This document shows positions 51,426-64,000 of a stretch of 64,000 bases of DNA, in pieces. Positions within the stretch are counted from its first letter, which is position 1, and every line of letters starts with the position of its first letter. The stretch lies in the NCBI GenBank assembly GCA_964019155.1, contig OZ025241.1, forward strand, positions 62,648,634 to 62,712,633, written 5' to 3'. Source of the DNA: Osedax fenrisi. Its lineage: Eukaryota; Annelida; Polychaeta; Sabellida; Siboglinidae. The position numbers and the translations under genes were made by a program. The notes below the pieces were generated by a model that made no database searches, was not told the DNA's origin, and worked only from the letters and a program-made list of their open reading frames with translations.

Positions 51426-51829
51426 GATGGGGCTGTAAAGACAGTTTTTTTATTTATATAGATTAGATAAGTCTAAGTATATATTTAGATTAGAATATCA
51501 TATAGGTCATATATAGCCCAGTTAGTTTATAAATTGTACTTGTATTATTTAATTATAATAATATAGAAATCAATTATTTGTGATTAAATTATATTATATA
51601 ATCTGATTTATCAGAGTTTATTTTCTAAATTATTGTACTCAAATAGCTGCATAATTATCCCATTCATTTTAATTATTCTGAATAATGTATTCACAATATG
51701 CACGAGTAAACATATAATTATAGGTATAGCCTATAGGCTATATATACCGTATAGGACATATACTAGTATAGATATAGGACCTATACTAGTATATGTAAGT
51801 ATACCTATATGTACCTATAGATAAAGGTA

Positions 51830-51871
<42 letters not shown>

Positions 51872-52443
51872 TGAGATTTGAAATTTTACAGCACTAATGT
51901 ATAGTGTATACTATTATATTCGTACTTATATATTCGGTATATATAATACTATTATAATAATATGTATAATTCTACTATACCTACCTATATATAGTATATA
52001 AAGTGTAGTATACATTCAATGTAATACCTACATATATTTCGTATGCATTGTGTAAATAAACAATTTGGATATGATCCTACAAGATACATATCCTACATAT
52101 ATATATATATATTCGTTAGATTTGCTTATAACTGCATACAATAATTCTACTATAGAATATACTATAGTCTATAGTATTATATAGACTATATTATAGCATA
52201 TTATATATATATATATATATATATATGTATTGATTATAACTTTGAAATAATTGTTTTATTAATACCACCTACTACCGATGTGAATCTTCTAATCTAGATA
52301 TGCACTAATATAAAGAAGACAGTCAATATTAAGATACTACAAATATATGTATTCAATACTCTTCGAAGTATAATTGTTTGATTATATATATTCCTATTCC
52401 ATTTATATATATATATAGGTATATTATACCGTATACTATATAC

Positions 52444-52770
52444 AGGGCCGGCTTAAGGGGGGGGGGCAAACCGGGCAATTGCCCGGGGCCCCACATTTTG
52501 GGGGGCCCATGAATTATTTAAGAAACATTTTTTTTACTATTTATATAAAAAAATGTTTTCTTAACTGTATGTTTCTTATATATTTTTAATTCTAATTAAA
52601 AAATTTAAATAATATAATAAATTAATTAAATATGAGTCATTTAGGCCGATTTGAAAAGTGAATTTTACACAAATTTCTAAATTTACACGAAGATATAGTG
52701 GAAACAGTTACATATGAAGATGTTGGAGCACATGATAATAGTGATAACCATAGATCACAATAGTATTAAA
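52444..52770. mobile_element. Probable hAT-like terminus
   Basis: CAGGGCCGGCTTAAG followed by a G-run, GGGCAATTGCCC palindrome and C-run is the typical 5' end of animal hAT elements. After it comes AT-rich decayed DNA with short coding-like scraps (MSHLGRFEK). A second end was not found. Confidence 0.5.
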
Positions 52771-53384
52771 CAGATTGATAAATAATTTGTTGATAAACTA
52801 GAAAGTTATAAATTATAAACGTATTAAGGAATATTAACCATAGTTGAATCTTAACAATTTATAATTCTATAATTATTTTACGAAAAAAAAATTATTATTT
52901 AAAAAAAAAAATTAAATATGAGATATATAGGGGACGGAAGGGTATTATGGCCGATTATTTTATTACCTTACAAGAAACAAAATATATCATACTAATATTG
53001 GATATTATGATCCAATAAGTTGTATATACAATTACAATATGTTGTTCTAAATAATGGCTATCAATATTTACTCATTTAATTATTTGTATTCAAGTCATTT
53101 GATTTTTATTAAAAAGCAAATTTTCCGTATAAATAGAGATACAATACACTAGTGCGGGTATTATGGTCGATAGTTCCGAAATAGCCACTAGGATCGCGTC
53201 ATGTATTCAAATACGCACTATTTTTATAATTGGAAAATAAAATACATTTTATCAGATATCAAGATACACACGCACTTTTATAGTAAATATATTTATAAGT
53301 AATCGTTATCCCATTTAGTTTTACTTATATTCAGCTACAAATTTATGTTTTAATTAATTAGTTTAATATGTCTCACATTATTAA

Positions 53385-53541
53385 TGCAAATATAAGCCGA
53401 TTAATTTGAACGAAATGGCAAATAAAAATTGTATTGAACATCGATTAAATATTGAAAATGAAATGGCAGGAATAGATTGGTTACGGGGCTTCAGGAATAG
53501 ATATCATTGTCTCACTCTTAGAACTCCGGAACAATCATCAG
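53385..53541 (+). pseudogene. Pogo/Tigger-like transposase, N-terminal exon
   Basis: Open from 53385 with the first Met at 53415. It contains NLNEMANKNCIEHRLNIEN and MAGIDWLRGFRNRYHCLTLR then TPEQSS, ending at a GTAATA donor. The block ...AG.DWL.GF..R...L..R.PE..S is the hallmark of the second half of the CENP-B/Tc5-type DNA-binding domain in pogo/Tigger transposases and their domesticated relatives. The preceding helix-turn-helix exon was not found. This is the only protein evidence for the N-terminus of the element at 52930-61275. Confidence 0.8.
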
Positions 53542-53747
53542 GTAATATATTTTAATATATATATATAGTATTGTATTTGATTATGTGATATGAAATATTA
53601 ATACAGTGCCATACTTATAATTTGTATCATTATTGTAGTATACATGACAATTAGTATACTAATCGTAATATACTATAGTATATAAATATAAAATTTAAAA
53701 TGTGTACTATAAAAATATATGGAATTAAATTATTTAACTATATAAAG

Positions 53748-53778
<31 letters not shown>

Positions 53779-54033
53779 TATATAAACCTATATAGTTATG
53801 TATGGAATTAAATCGTTTAAATAGGATGACAATCTTATGCATATAATTATATATTATTAATAATATTATTAATAATTAATAATATTATAAGTATTCATTA
53901 ATAATTAATTTAAACTGTTATTAATAAATATGTTATTTTATAATAATTATCCAATATTATACTGAGAAAAAGAAATACATCAGATATACATATATATATA
54001 TATATATCTATATATATATATATATATATATAT

Positions 54034-54350
54034 AACTGCCTGTGTGGCTCAGTTAGCTAATGCGTCATACACACAAGCAGTATACTATAGGACATGGATA
54101 CGAGCCCCATCCGGACCATAAAAATAGGTCTTAAAATATTATTTAGAAGTGATACTATATAATTGTGGATAAATAAATGATCGGCTCTCATTAAAACCAT
54201 GGATGACTTAACATGAGAGGGGCTTCGAAGGGACATTAGAGCCATATAATATATATTTTATGTGGCATATATAATATATGATATATAGGCTATATAATAT
54301 AGCTATAAATGTAAATGGATGAAAGGACTCCACAAAATAACAATAGCAAT

Positions 54351-54355
<5 letters not shown>
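54034..54355 (+). mobile_element. tRNA-derived SINE inside the 8.35-kb element
   Basis: Plus-strand copy with head AACTGCCTGTGTGGCTCAG, body and tail AACAATAGCAATAACAAT. A TATA-rich expansion (54247-54312) interrupts the body. It inserted between (TA) tracts after the host element. Confidence 0.88.
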
Positions 54356-54392
<37 letters not shown>

Positions 54393-54674
54393 TATATATG
54401 TATATACTATATACTATATATGTATATAGCTATATAATATAATACATAGTATATATGTTATTAATTCTATATACATATATGTATATATATATATATATAT
54501 ATACATTTTCATAATAAATATATTCCAGAGAATTTGTTTAATTTAATAAAATATGTTTTTATAATTGAAAACATATCAAACTATAATTACACATTAATAA
54601 AACTGGAATTACTTATATATAATAATGTATACACAAATATATTATTTATTTTATATCAATATAAAATAATAATG

Positions 54675-54764
<90 letters not shown>

Positions 54765-54955
54765 AGTAATACAATTTTCGTTTGTCAATTTTCATATAAT
54801 CTGAATCCCAAAAGGCATTAATCGCCCATTATTTTTATAATGTGTGTTTTTTTATAATTTTTTAATGTGTATTTATAGTTTTATATTTTTTCAATTATAA
54901 ATTATAGAATAAATATGTGGGAGGATCATATGATCAAAATATGAGGCAAATATGA

Positions 54956-55395
54956 GGGTAAATTACACTGCTATATATTTATATGCATATCAGTGAAGAA
55001 TTATACTAGATATTACAACAACATTAAATTAAATTCAAATGACATAAATTAATTTCAAATGAATTAATAAAAATCAATTCAAATTACATAAAAACAATTC
55101 AGGGTAAATTACACTGCTATATATTTATATGCATATCAGTGAAGAATTATACTAGATATTACAACAAAATTAAATTAAATTCAAATGACATAAATTAATT
55201 TCAAATGAATTAATAAAAATCAATTCAAATTACATAAAAACAATTCAGTGTAAATTACACTGCTATATATTTATATGCATATCAGTGAAGAATTATACTA
55301 GATATTACAACAAAATTAAATTAAATTCAAATGACATAAATTAATGTCAAATGAATTAATAAAAATCAATTCAAATTACATAAAAACAATTCAAA
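54956..55395. repeat. 146-bp minisatellite, 3 copies
   Basis: Three near-identical 146-bp units begin at about 54956, 55102 and 55248 (start TAAATTACACTGCTATATAT). Only a few substitutions separate them, so the expansion is recent. A degenerate tail of CAAAT/AATTCAAAT motifs continues to about 55460. Confidence 0.9.
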
Positions 55396-55702
55396 TAGAA
55401 TAATAAAATTAAATTCAAATGAAATAAAATCAATTAATAAAAATCAATTCAAATTAATTAAATCCACATAAAATAATTAATAAATATATTTATATAATAT
55501 AAAGTAGTATATTATAACTATTACATACTTTTCCATATAAGTTAATTTTATAAGGATTATAAGGATTTTGTAAATTGTAATATTGTTATTATACATGCAT
55601 ATATGTATCTATATGCAATGCATATTATGAATACATGCATATATAAATTGTAATATATTATATATATAGATTATATATATATGTATATCATTATATATAA
55701 TT

Positions 55703-55751
<49 letters not shown>

Positions 55752-56284
55752 TATATATATATACTATATATACTATATATAGTATATAGTATATACATAT
55801 ATATCATTTTAAAAATAAAATTATAATAAATTATTCATCAAATTAGTCTATTATACATGTTGACATATATGATTTATTAATAACAATATCATTTTTATCG
55901 GATTTTTATAGTATTCTTTAAATATAAATTAATATATTAACTAATTTTCTAGTATCTATTTAAAAATATATTAATATATAATTTTTTCAATATTAATAAT
56001 AAGATTAAAAAACTAGATTTATTTTAAAATGTTATTAAAATATGTACTATATATAGTATATACTATATTTATTTTTTATATTTAAATCAATATGCAATTA
56101 AATATATTTCCATATAATATGGAATTATACATTTATTCCATAGAAAAATATTTAGTTGTATATTTATTTGAATGAAAATATGAGTATTTACTAAATACTA
56201 TTGGTTAAAACATTAAATTATATAATTAAATGCTAGCCTGACATATCTTTATTGTATATATATTTATATATATATATATATATA

Positions 56285-56986
56285 CAGTAAAACCTCTTTA
56301 TAAGAAACCTCTTTATAAGAAAATTGTTCACACATTTGGTTGGAATTCAACCTTTTCCACATTAAAAAACCTCTTTATAAGAAAATCTTATAAGAAAATA
56401 TAAGAAAATCCTCTTTATAAGAAACTTATTGTATACAAAATAATTACATATAAATAGAAGTATTGTATATTGATAACAATTATAGAGATATCTTATATAA
56501 TAATTAATTTCTATAATTTGTATCTTTAAAATAATATTATATTACATATATAGCTAGAAATGAATTAAAATGAATTAATAATTGTTATTGTATATCACTA
56601 CATTTATTAACATTTTTTAATAAATGTTATTATATCCTTAAATGTATTGTTGATTCAATTTATTATATTATACAATTAATTATTAAATAATAGATTATTA
56701 TAATATTCATTATATTATATTCATCAATGATGATTCATAATTTATAATTTCTAATGTAAATCTAATAAAATGTCATTATGTATTAACATTTCTAAGCGCA
56801 AACAATACAGTATACATTTAAAACAGTATACAAAATAAATATACTATATATATAACCTATAGATATGAATTTTCAATTATAAATTAATTCTTAAAATCAT
56901 TGGAAAAGTAAAAACCTCTTTATAAGAAAACCTCTCTATAAGAACAAAAGTACTGAAAAAAAATAGTTTCTTATAGAGAGGTTTTA

Positions 56987-56989
<3 letters not shown>
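56285..56989. mobile_element. Pogo-type MITE (CAGTAAAACCTC ends)
   Basis: 705 bp between TA dinucleotides, termini CAGTAAAACCTCT and AGAGGTTTTACTG, the classic pogo/Tc1-mariner tip. Subterminal CCTCTTTATAAGAAA occurs several times at both ends, likely transposase-binding sites. It carries no coding frame and inserted into the larger TA-flanked element. Confidence 0.88.
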
Positions 56990-57038
<49 letters not shown>

Positions 57039-57089
57039 CTCTAAATAGCATGTATAGTAACAATGTTTTAATAATGATATTATATACAG

Positions 57090-57170
57090 ATTCCGTTCAA
57101 GGATTGCCCAACGTTCTGATAATGGTATACTGGCTACAAATGAAACACATAATCATGTAATTTTGGTTTG

Positions 57171-57206
<36 letters not shown>

Positions 57207-58040
57207 TATTATTTTTTATTGATATAAAAATATAAATAATATATTTTTCTATACATTATTATATATAAGTATAGGCCTTAATGTCATTAATGTGTAAGTA
57301 ATGTGTAATTATAGTTTAATATTTTTTCAATTAGAAAAACATATGTTATTAATTAAATTAAACAAATGCACTAAAATATATGTATTATAACATGCACATA
57401 TAGTAGATAGCAGATAGTATATAGTATATACTATAATACTGCAGTAGCCTATATATTATAAGCTTTAAATATTTTTGATATAGAAAAAACTTTAATTAAA
57501 GTATTAAGTATTAAATATAATAATTATTGTTAATTATTGTTAAATCAATATACACATATATTATGTATATTTATTTAACAATATATTATTCTATAGAATA
57601 AAAAACAATATTTTAATAATTTGTATATATATAAAGTGTATTTATAAATATATAATATAAGTATAATAATAATGAAATTATATACAGATTAATCTGTCCG
57701 GAATTCCGTTCAAGATATTGCCCACGTTCTGATAATGGTATACTGGTTACAAATGAAATTCCCCCTCGTGATTTTGGTTTTTATTTATATAAGTTATATA
57801 ATATAACATACATTTGTATATATATTTATTTATATTATAATGATTATATACCGCCTATAGGCATCCTATATGACTATAGTTATAGTATTTAAATGTTTTA
57901 CGGTTAGATGGTGAGTTCACAGACTTTATTCATAAATATATTTGATATTATATTGTACAATATACTATATATAGTATATTTTATATACTATAATAATGAA
58001 ATTTTATTATTAACTTATATGTTAATGATATATACAAGGC

Positions 58041-58120
<80 letters not shown>

Positions 58121-58231
58121 ATATATATATACATGTATATATTATAAATATAATAATAATTAAATTTTCCATAGATAGCCTACTTTAAAGTTTGGTTACT
58201 GGTGAAGTTGCAGGCCCCTCTCGTAAATATG
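57090..58231 (+). pseudogene. Three tandem exon-like units in the pogo-like element
   Basis: Units at 57090-57165, 57688-57776 and about 58175-58231, spaced about 600 and 490 bp. Units 1 and 2 share SDNGIL[A/V]TNE and an identical upstream TATATACAG acceptor context; unit 3 reads SLVTGEVAGPSRKYGF beside ILVTNEIPPRDFGF of unit 2. All three end at G|GTTT donors. They lie where a pogo-like transposase has its poorly conserved stretch before the C-terminal tail. Unit 1 ends in a different phase from unit 2, so not all can be used in one frame. Confidence 0.5.
58046..58120. repeat. (TA)n microsatellite, representative of dozens
   Basis: Near-pure TA tract of about 70 bp. Others above about 40 bp include 3649-3697, 6858-6910, 17043-17132, 17212-17250, 18575-18675, 28558-28612, 49277-49322, 54674-54760, 55706-55752, 56992-57036, 58569-58625 and 58852-58890. 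They fill the loops of the foldbacks and flank most TA-targeting elements. Confidence 0.95.
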
Positions 58232-58567
58232 GTTTTTATTTATATATTTTATATGTATAAGTTATACAGTATAACATATTAACATTGCACATATTTATAC
58301 ATTAATATATAATAATTGAATATATACATTTAATTAAAATAATTAGTAACATTTTGATATTGTATATATAATAATAATTTATTATAAACGGATTTATAAT
58401 TATATTAACATATATATACTGTACAATATATAATTTGCATTATTCTCAAATTAATAATTTAGTCAACGTGCTTTAATCGAATCTTACTTTATCGAGTAGT
58501 AAAATCGGTATATTACTATACTATATATTTTAAACTAATCATCTATAGATGATATACATATATGATA

Positions 58568-58626
<59 letters not shown>

Positions 58627-58660
58627 ATTTATCAACTTACAATATTAATTAATATTATAG

Positions 58661-58784
58661 GAAAAAGACAACCTTAGGAAAAAGAAAGGGCTATACCTCA
58701 ATAATTACATCATCTCCATATAAACAACATTTGGAGCAGACACCGGCAAAAAAGAAATGTGCGAGAAAGAATTTATCAAAATAA
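58661..58784 (+). pseudogene. Pogo/Tigger-like transposase, C-terminal exon
   Basis: After an ATTATAG acceptor the frame reads KKTTLGKRKGYTSIITSSPY and KQHLEQTPAKKKCARKNLSK, then a stop. A basic stretch followed by T..ITSSPYK..LE is the usual C-terminal tail of many pogo/Tigger-type transposases. It is in plus orientation, like the N-terminal exon 5.1 kb upstream. Confidence 0.72.
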
Positions 58785-58849
58785 ATTAAGAAAATAATAA
58801 TAATAAAAAATATATATAATTTCATAATATGCGATGAAATTATAAACGA

Positions 58850-58894
<45 letters not shown>

Positions 58895-59660
58895 TATACA
58901 GTGTTATTCATGTACACATTGGTGTTATGATTTATGTGTTGATATTATCAACTTGATATCATCGATATAAAGAAATATCGATTTCTTTCTTTATATCGAT
59001 GCTTGATATAGATACATTTAAAATATGCGATATATGCATATAAATTAATAAAGTATATACATTTTATTTTCTATTTCATTATATATCTTGTGAATATAAT
59101 ATATTATTATTTATGTAATTAACCATATACCTTAATTAAATTAAGCAATTATCATTTATATAATATCGTGAGATAATATTATTGTATTAAAATATCTGGG
59201 TTATAGTTTATTTTATTGAGATAATTATCTATAACTTTAATTATATTAAAATTTAATTTAAAATTATATATTTATATACTTTTTAAATGCTTTTTAAATA
59301 ATTTTTAAATGTTAAATATATACGAGTATATTAAACTAAATAAAACCCTATCCATGTTATAAACATTATTGAAATATCATAATACATATAGGATTCCACT
59401 AAATAAATGTGAAGTGTATAATTTATAAACATATTCATAGATTTATAAATAATATTATAACATTCCAGAATCGTAAATTATTATACAAATATGGTTATTT
59501 TTTTTAAACAAATCCATTTAACTTTAATAAAGTTATATCATATTATAAAAAGATATATAAATGTTAGGTTTGAAAAATCCAACATTATTTTAAAATATCT
59601 GAATTAATTATAGTTTATATAAAGATAATATAATTTATTAAATTATTTAACATCATTTTA

Positions 59661-59906
59661 GAATCAGGGTCAAAACTAACGCGCGAGAGTTAAAAAGTAA
59701 ACAACGCGATGCAATATGCGGGAGTCGCGTATACACAGAAATGAATATATATCCAATAAAGGACGTATGTCCTTTCTATAATATATACATTGTATGACAT
59801 AATTCAAATTCGAATTTTATGATCAACTTATAATCAATTCAATGATTCAACTCCCGCCCCACGCGCTTGTTTTTTTAAATATTGCGCGTTAGTTTTGACC
59901 CGTCAC
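59661..59906. mobile_element. MULE-like MITE
   Basis: 246 bp flanked by a perfect 10-bp direct repeat CATCATTTTA (59651-59660, 59907-59916), with inverted termini GGGTCAAAACTAACGCGC. A 9-10 bp target duplication is typical of Mutator-like elements. The interior has a near-palindrome AAAGGACGTATGTCCTTT. Nested in the 8.35-kb element. Confidence 0.75.
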
Positions 59907-60227
59907 CATCATTTTATATTTATTTCTAGTGAATATTTATGAATATATATAAATATATTTATAAATATATATTACATATCATTAATTTAAAATTTAGAAT
60001 AATTTAATAACACCAAGGCATTGCTAGTCTTAAATTTAACTACTTACAAAATATAGTTTTTATATAGATTATTAAATATAAATATAAAAATATATTGTTA
60101 TACTTTTAACATACATATCATTATTTTATTATGTTTAATAAATTAAATAAAAATAACTAATTTAAACATTTATATTAGGATTCTTAACAATACTATAGAT
60201 AAGGGTAATTAGTAATACTATCTTTAA

Positions 60228-60268
<41 letters not shown>

Positions 60269-61279
60269 AAATATATGGTTTATTATCGTGTTATCAATAT
60301 TGATAGGTAGGAATTATGATGTCGATATATAAATATGATTTACTAAATGGGGATATATAAAACATACTATATATTATAAACCAATTATTTTATAAACTAA
60401 TAGGTAATATATATTTATAATACCTATATATATGATTTTAACTATTATGTACATAGTGTGTTTATTTTCACAATCTAAATATAGTCTATAATGTATTAAT
60501 ATATACTATATATAGTAGGATAGTATAGATATATTATAAAGTATATACACAAGTGTATATATACACACTTATAATACTGATACATTGTATATTATGATAT
60601 TTGTTGTGGTATAATGTACATTTTACATGTATTTAAATAGGAACATATAACATATGGTCATGAAAAGGACATATGTTCTTGATATAACTACTATCATGGT
60701 ATATTGAAAATAATTAATATTTAGGCAGCGCGTTTTATATCGACAACCGCAATCATATCATAAATATATTTCAGTGATTTTATAAAGAATTTATCTAAAT
60801 ATACTATTTTTATGATACGCTTATACATTGAAATTATCTCGATGCTGATTGGTTATTAATCGGCCACAATACCCACCACGCATCGGCCACAATAGCCGCA
60901 TCGCACTCGTTGGTTTAAATAACAGATTACTATGTCATTATGTTATTATTGAATATTGTTATAAATGTAATCTGATATATTATTTATTACCTTAACTGAA
61001 TATATTAAAAATACATAATTTTATTCAATAACTTGCCTATAAAATAAGGTAAACCTTACGTTTTTTTTCGCTAAAAATTTCGATTATTTGATTTTTTTCT
61101 CTAAGCGAAAATCAATAATTAATATTGATATAAATAAAAAATGATGTACACTATCATTCTTAGAATTCAATTATCTACATTTTTCGTATATATCATTTTT
61201 TGATAACTATAATGGTTCTTGAAATATCGTTATCGGCCACAATACCCGCATCGGCCACAATACCCTTCCGTCCCCTATT

Positions 61280-61506
61280 AAGATATATTTTAAATATGAT
61301 TTCTGATATCTGTAAAGGATTATATAGATTATAAATGACAAAAAACTATATTCTATATAGATTTATAATTGTTATAGTAATTAAAACTAATTAGATATTT
61401 TCAAAATAATTTTTCTCAAAATAATTAATTTTCTCTAACTACTGCTCGTATTAATAAAAGGTGTATCTTCGCATAGTTTATATATTATTATAATTGTGTT
61501 AGTGTA

Positions 61507-61544
<38 letters not shown>

Positions 61545-61780
61545 GTTTTAATTTAAATAGGAATATTCTGCTTTATAATATTTTTAATAATCATTATTGG
61601 TGGAAGGGAATTATATACATACAATTTTGTACATACTATTATTAAAGAAAGACATTTTATTTATTGAAACTGATATTATTTATAATATATATATATAATC
61701 TAAATATAACACTAAAGGCATATTGCAATTATCCAACTAGTAGGTACTTACTTACAACAAAATGTTTAGATTTGCATCAC

Positions 61781-61817
<37 letters not shown>

Positions 61818-62100
61818 CACACAATGGCGATATTCGTATTGGAGAACAGGTGATAAGTTATCACTGATAACTAAATAGTTGAAAAAAATATAAAATTTAA
61901 AATATTATATTATATATCAGTGTACTCAATTCCAGATATATCACATGTAGGTATACCTTATAAGTTAACCTTCATTGATATATATATACCAAGTTATGTA
62001 TTAGTATTAGGTATATATAGGTATTTATTGATATAGGTTAAGATTAATTATCACATTGGTCAATATTTAACTAAAGATTTATTAGAATTTTAAAAAGTAA
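61280..62100. other. AT-rich intergenic, no gene seen
   Basis: Two TA tracts; the frame at 61664-61867 runs through one of them. Confidence 0.6.
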
Positions 62101-62109
62101 TAATATAAT

Positions 62110-62303
62110 TATAATAGATTATAGAGCTCAAATTTATGAAAAATCCACCAATAATTCTGGAGTAAAAGTCTTCAATAAAATGAAAGATATCATAATATAC
62201 CATATACTAAATATGGATCCCCATATCTGCGCTGTGCATTCCTTAAATCTGATTGGGCAAAATTCCGTTAACTCTTCGACAATTGTAGCAATTATTTGAC
62301 CTA
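62110..62303 (+). pseudogene. hAT transposase fragment (DUF4371-like)
   Basis: The frame AQIYEKSTNNSGV...MDPHICAVHSLNLIGQNS fits the GQ.YD.A.NM.G...C.AHSLNL region of DUF4371 hAT transposases. It differs in sequence from the copy at 10.9 kb, so it derives from another lineage. No ends found; stopped at 62301. Confidence 0.6.
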
Positions 62304-62764
62304 TAGGTATATATACACTGACCTATATTTAACAGTTATATGAGTTATATGTGTAGATGTATCACTCATACTAAAATAGGTCAATGTATATGTCAAACTA
62401 TACTAATGTATCTAATAAAGTTGTAATTATATGAAATAATAATATAGTGTTAATAAAAAGTTAATAAAAATACTCGTTATAAATTACGACTATAGTCATA
62501 ATTATATATAATTAAGATACATTATAAATTACGTCATACAACTAGGTCATACGTCATATAAATTGTAACACCTGAACACTATGTTATGAATGCTGTTATC
62601 ACTTGTGAACAATTCGTATACACTTTTACATTTATATCAATTATTGTATACACATGCATGTATATACAATACATCTATACATTAGAACTTAAGTTATAAT
62701 GTATAATAATAGTTATAATGTATATGAAGACATATAAATAAAATATAAATATTTCACATACATA

Positions 62765-63643
62765 GGGGAAAGTAACCGAATACGGACACTCAGAAAATCG
62801 GTTTCTCAGAAACCATAAATCCTACAAAAAAATGTTTAATGAATAAAATATTCATAATTATATAAATAGTCTAAAAAAGTATTTTTTATTTTTTAATTAT
62901 TTAAAATATTGCTGATATATCCAATAAACTGATTTTTTTATTACGAATTTATGACAAACAAATTCAACCTAAAACTTTCTCAAGTATATATAAATGTATC
63001 GATAAAAATATAACATTATATTATTAAAAAATAAAGTATTCTATAAATTATATATAAAATTTCTATATTTTGTTATCAAATATTCATTAAGTTATAAGCA
63101 TATATCTAGAGATCATATAAGTCCCTAATACGGACACCCTATAACCAATCAGCGAGCAACGTATGAAATATTCTGATTTTCATAAAAATCGCGTGCGTTA
63201 TAATATTAATACCACCAATGAAGCTAAATCTAAAATTGTTATTATTTAGATACGTAAATTGTATTATTAATTCAAAATTAATAAAAATAAATAAATGATT
63301 AACTAATTAAATTAGAATACATTATTCATAAAATTAATTATAAAAAATGTAATTGTAATTTGTCTTTTTGATTCATCAATAATATATAATTTATCTAGTG
63401 GTATATAGGGCGTCCGTATTATAATACAGAGTGTCCGACGGACACTGTTCGTATTCGGACATGGGTACCGAATACGGACACCACCGTTATCAATGAAATT
63501 AAAAGATTATATATAATTTTAAAATCATAATAATATCTATAATCATATACTATTAATATATTGTAATTTTTGAATAAAAATTATTTGTCATAAAATGTTA
63601 ATACCATTTATTGTTGAAGTGTCCGTATTAGGTTACTTTCCTC
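62765..63643. mobile_element. TA-flanked MITE family 1, copy 7
   Basis: 879 bp with tip GGGGAAAGTAACCGAATACG, complementary right tip (one change: TTTCCTC), TA on both sides, the CCAATCAGC block and subterminal GTCCGTATT repeats. Confidence 0.87.
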
Positions 63644-63753
63644 TATAGTTATACTTTACAGAAAGTAACATTTTAATAAATGAACATTAATTATATACCA
63701 AGTTATGTATTATTATTAGGTATATATATTTGGTATATTTGGTATTATTATTA

Positions 63754-64000
63754 GGTATATCTCTTATTACTTCTACTGTTCCACAATCGATGAAACACTC
63801 GTATATTACCCAACTACTTAAAAAACCGACTTTAGATCACTCAAATTTGACTAACTACAGACCAATATCCCAACTCTCGTCAATATCAAAGACTTTAGAA
63901 CGAGTTGTTTCAACCCAGTTAATACATTATATAACTACAAACAATATTGCTGATTGTTTTCAAAGTGCTTATCCCCCACACCGCAGCACAGAAACTGCCC
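63754..64000 (+). pseudogene. L2/CR1-like LINE reverse transcriptase, 5' part, cut by window edge
   Basis: Open frame to the window end: SLITSTVPQSMKHSYITQLL, KKPTLDHSNLTNYRPISQLS, SISKTLERVVSTQL, ADCFQSAYPPHRSTETA. This is the canonical start of the reverse transcriptase domain (P.LKK..LD...L.NYRPIS.L...SK..ERVV...L, QS.YR..HSTETA). No stop within the visible part, so the copy may be comparatively young. Confidence 0.88.

Larger units (their letters stand above)
52930..61275. mobile_element. 8.35-kb TA-flanked pogo/Tigger-like element (family 3)
   Basis: Terminal inverted repeats of 25 bp (52930-52954, 61251-61275) differ at one base: GGGGACGGAAGGGTATTATG then GCCGA. TA flanks both sides (52928-52929, 61276-61277). 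Further GGGTATT[A/G]TGGCCGAT-type copies lie just inside each end (53156-53172, 60865-60895, 61233-61250), like transposase-binding repeats. Inside are pogo/Tigger-like transposase exons at 53385-53541 and 58661-58784, three exon-like units between them, and nested SINE, MITE and minisatellite insertions. No DDE catalytic region is visible, so it is probably defective. Confidence 0.8.

Noticed and set aside
52930..61275. Intact autonomous transposon or endogenous viral insertion
   Set aside because: No DDE core, integrase or viral gene could be recognised; only transposase end fragments are present.

Overview
This is intron-rich, very AT-rich nuclear DNA from an animal or a close relative of animals. 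There are no bacterial-style operons. The window holds one well-supported multi-exon gene embedded in transposable elements, microsatellites (mostly TA tracts) and long hairpins. The species cannot be named from sequence alone. The gene type (CARMIL, known from animals and amoebae) and the element mix (L2/CR1-like LINEs, an APE-type LINE, a tRNA-derived SINE, hAT, pogo/Tigger-like, piggyBac-like and Harbinger-like elements) point to an invertebrate.

Layout. 0-9.9 kb: no gene; a hAT-like MITE, a truncated SINE, two large foldback elements, one copy of a 0.9-kb TA-flanked MITE family, minisatellites and an imperfect GGTGGT/CCACCA hairpin. 10-13.1 kb: a full SINE, a decayed hAT transposase (DUF4371 type) and a decayed LINE reverse transcriptase on the minus strand. 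14.6-28 kb: MITE copies, LINE remnants, two TTCGAA-rich tandem arrays and a related MITE family with a different terminal motif. 28-31 kb: AT-rich DNA without a recognisable gene.

31,077-44,175 (minus strand): a CARMIL-like capping-protein regulator. I joined 39 exons by hand. All 38 junctions keep one open frame and give about 1,403 codons: PH-like N-terminus, leucine-rich repeats, helical segment, linker with a duplicated exon, proline-rich exon, a 31-residue triple repeat next to a capping-protein-interaction (CPI) motif, and a proline-rich C-terminus. Its introns carry two SINEs (one split by a 1.5-kb Harbinger-like element) and a fresh 254-bp tandem duplication. By my count 29 of 38 donor sites have T at intron position +3 (GTTAGT, GTTATT, GTTTAT), which is very unusual.

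44.2-52.4 kb: mostly AT-rich intergenic DNA with a TTAA-flanked MITE and one weak two-exon gene candidate. 52,930-61,275: an 8.35-kb element with 25-bp terminal inverted repeats and a TA target duplication. It holds N- and C-terminal exons of a pogo/Tigger-like transposase plus three tandem exon-like units, but no visible catalytic core. A SINE, a 146-bp minisatellite, a pogo MITE and a MULE-like MITE are nested inside it. 61.3-64 kb: a hAT fragment, another 0.9-kb MITE and the start of an L2/CR1-like reverse transcriptase running off the edge.

The two strongest leads are the GTT-type splice donors of the CARMIL gene and the set of three TA-flanked element families that share one architecture but carry different repeated subterminal motifs. 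One of these families is linked to a transposase.
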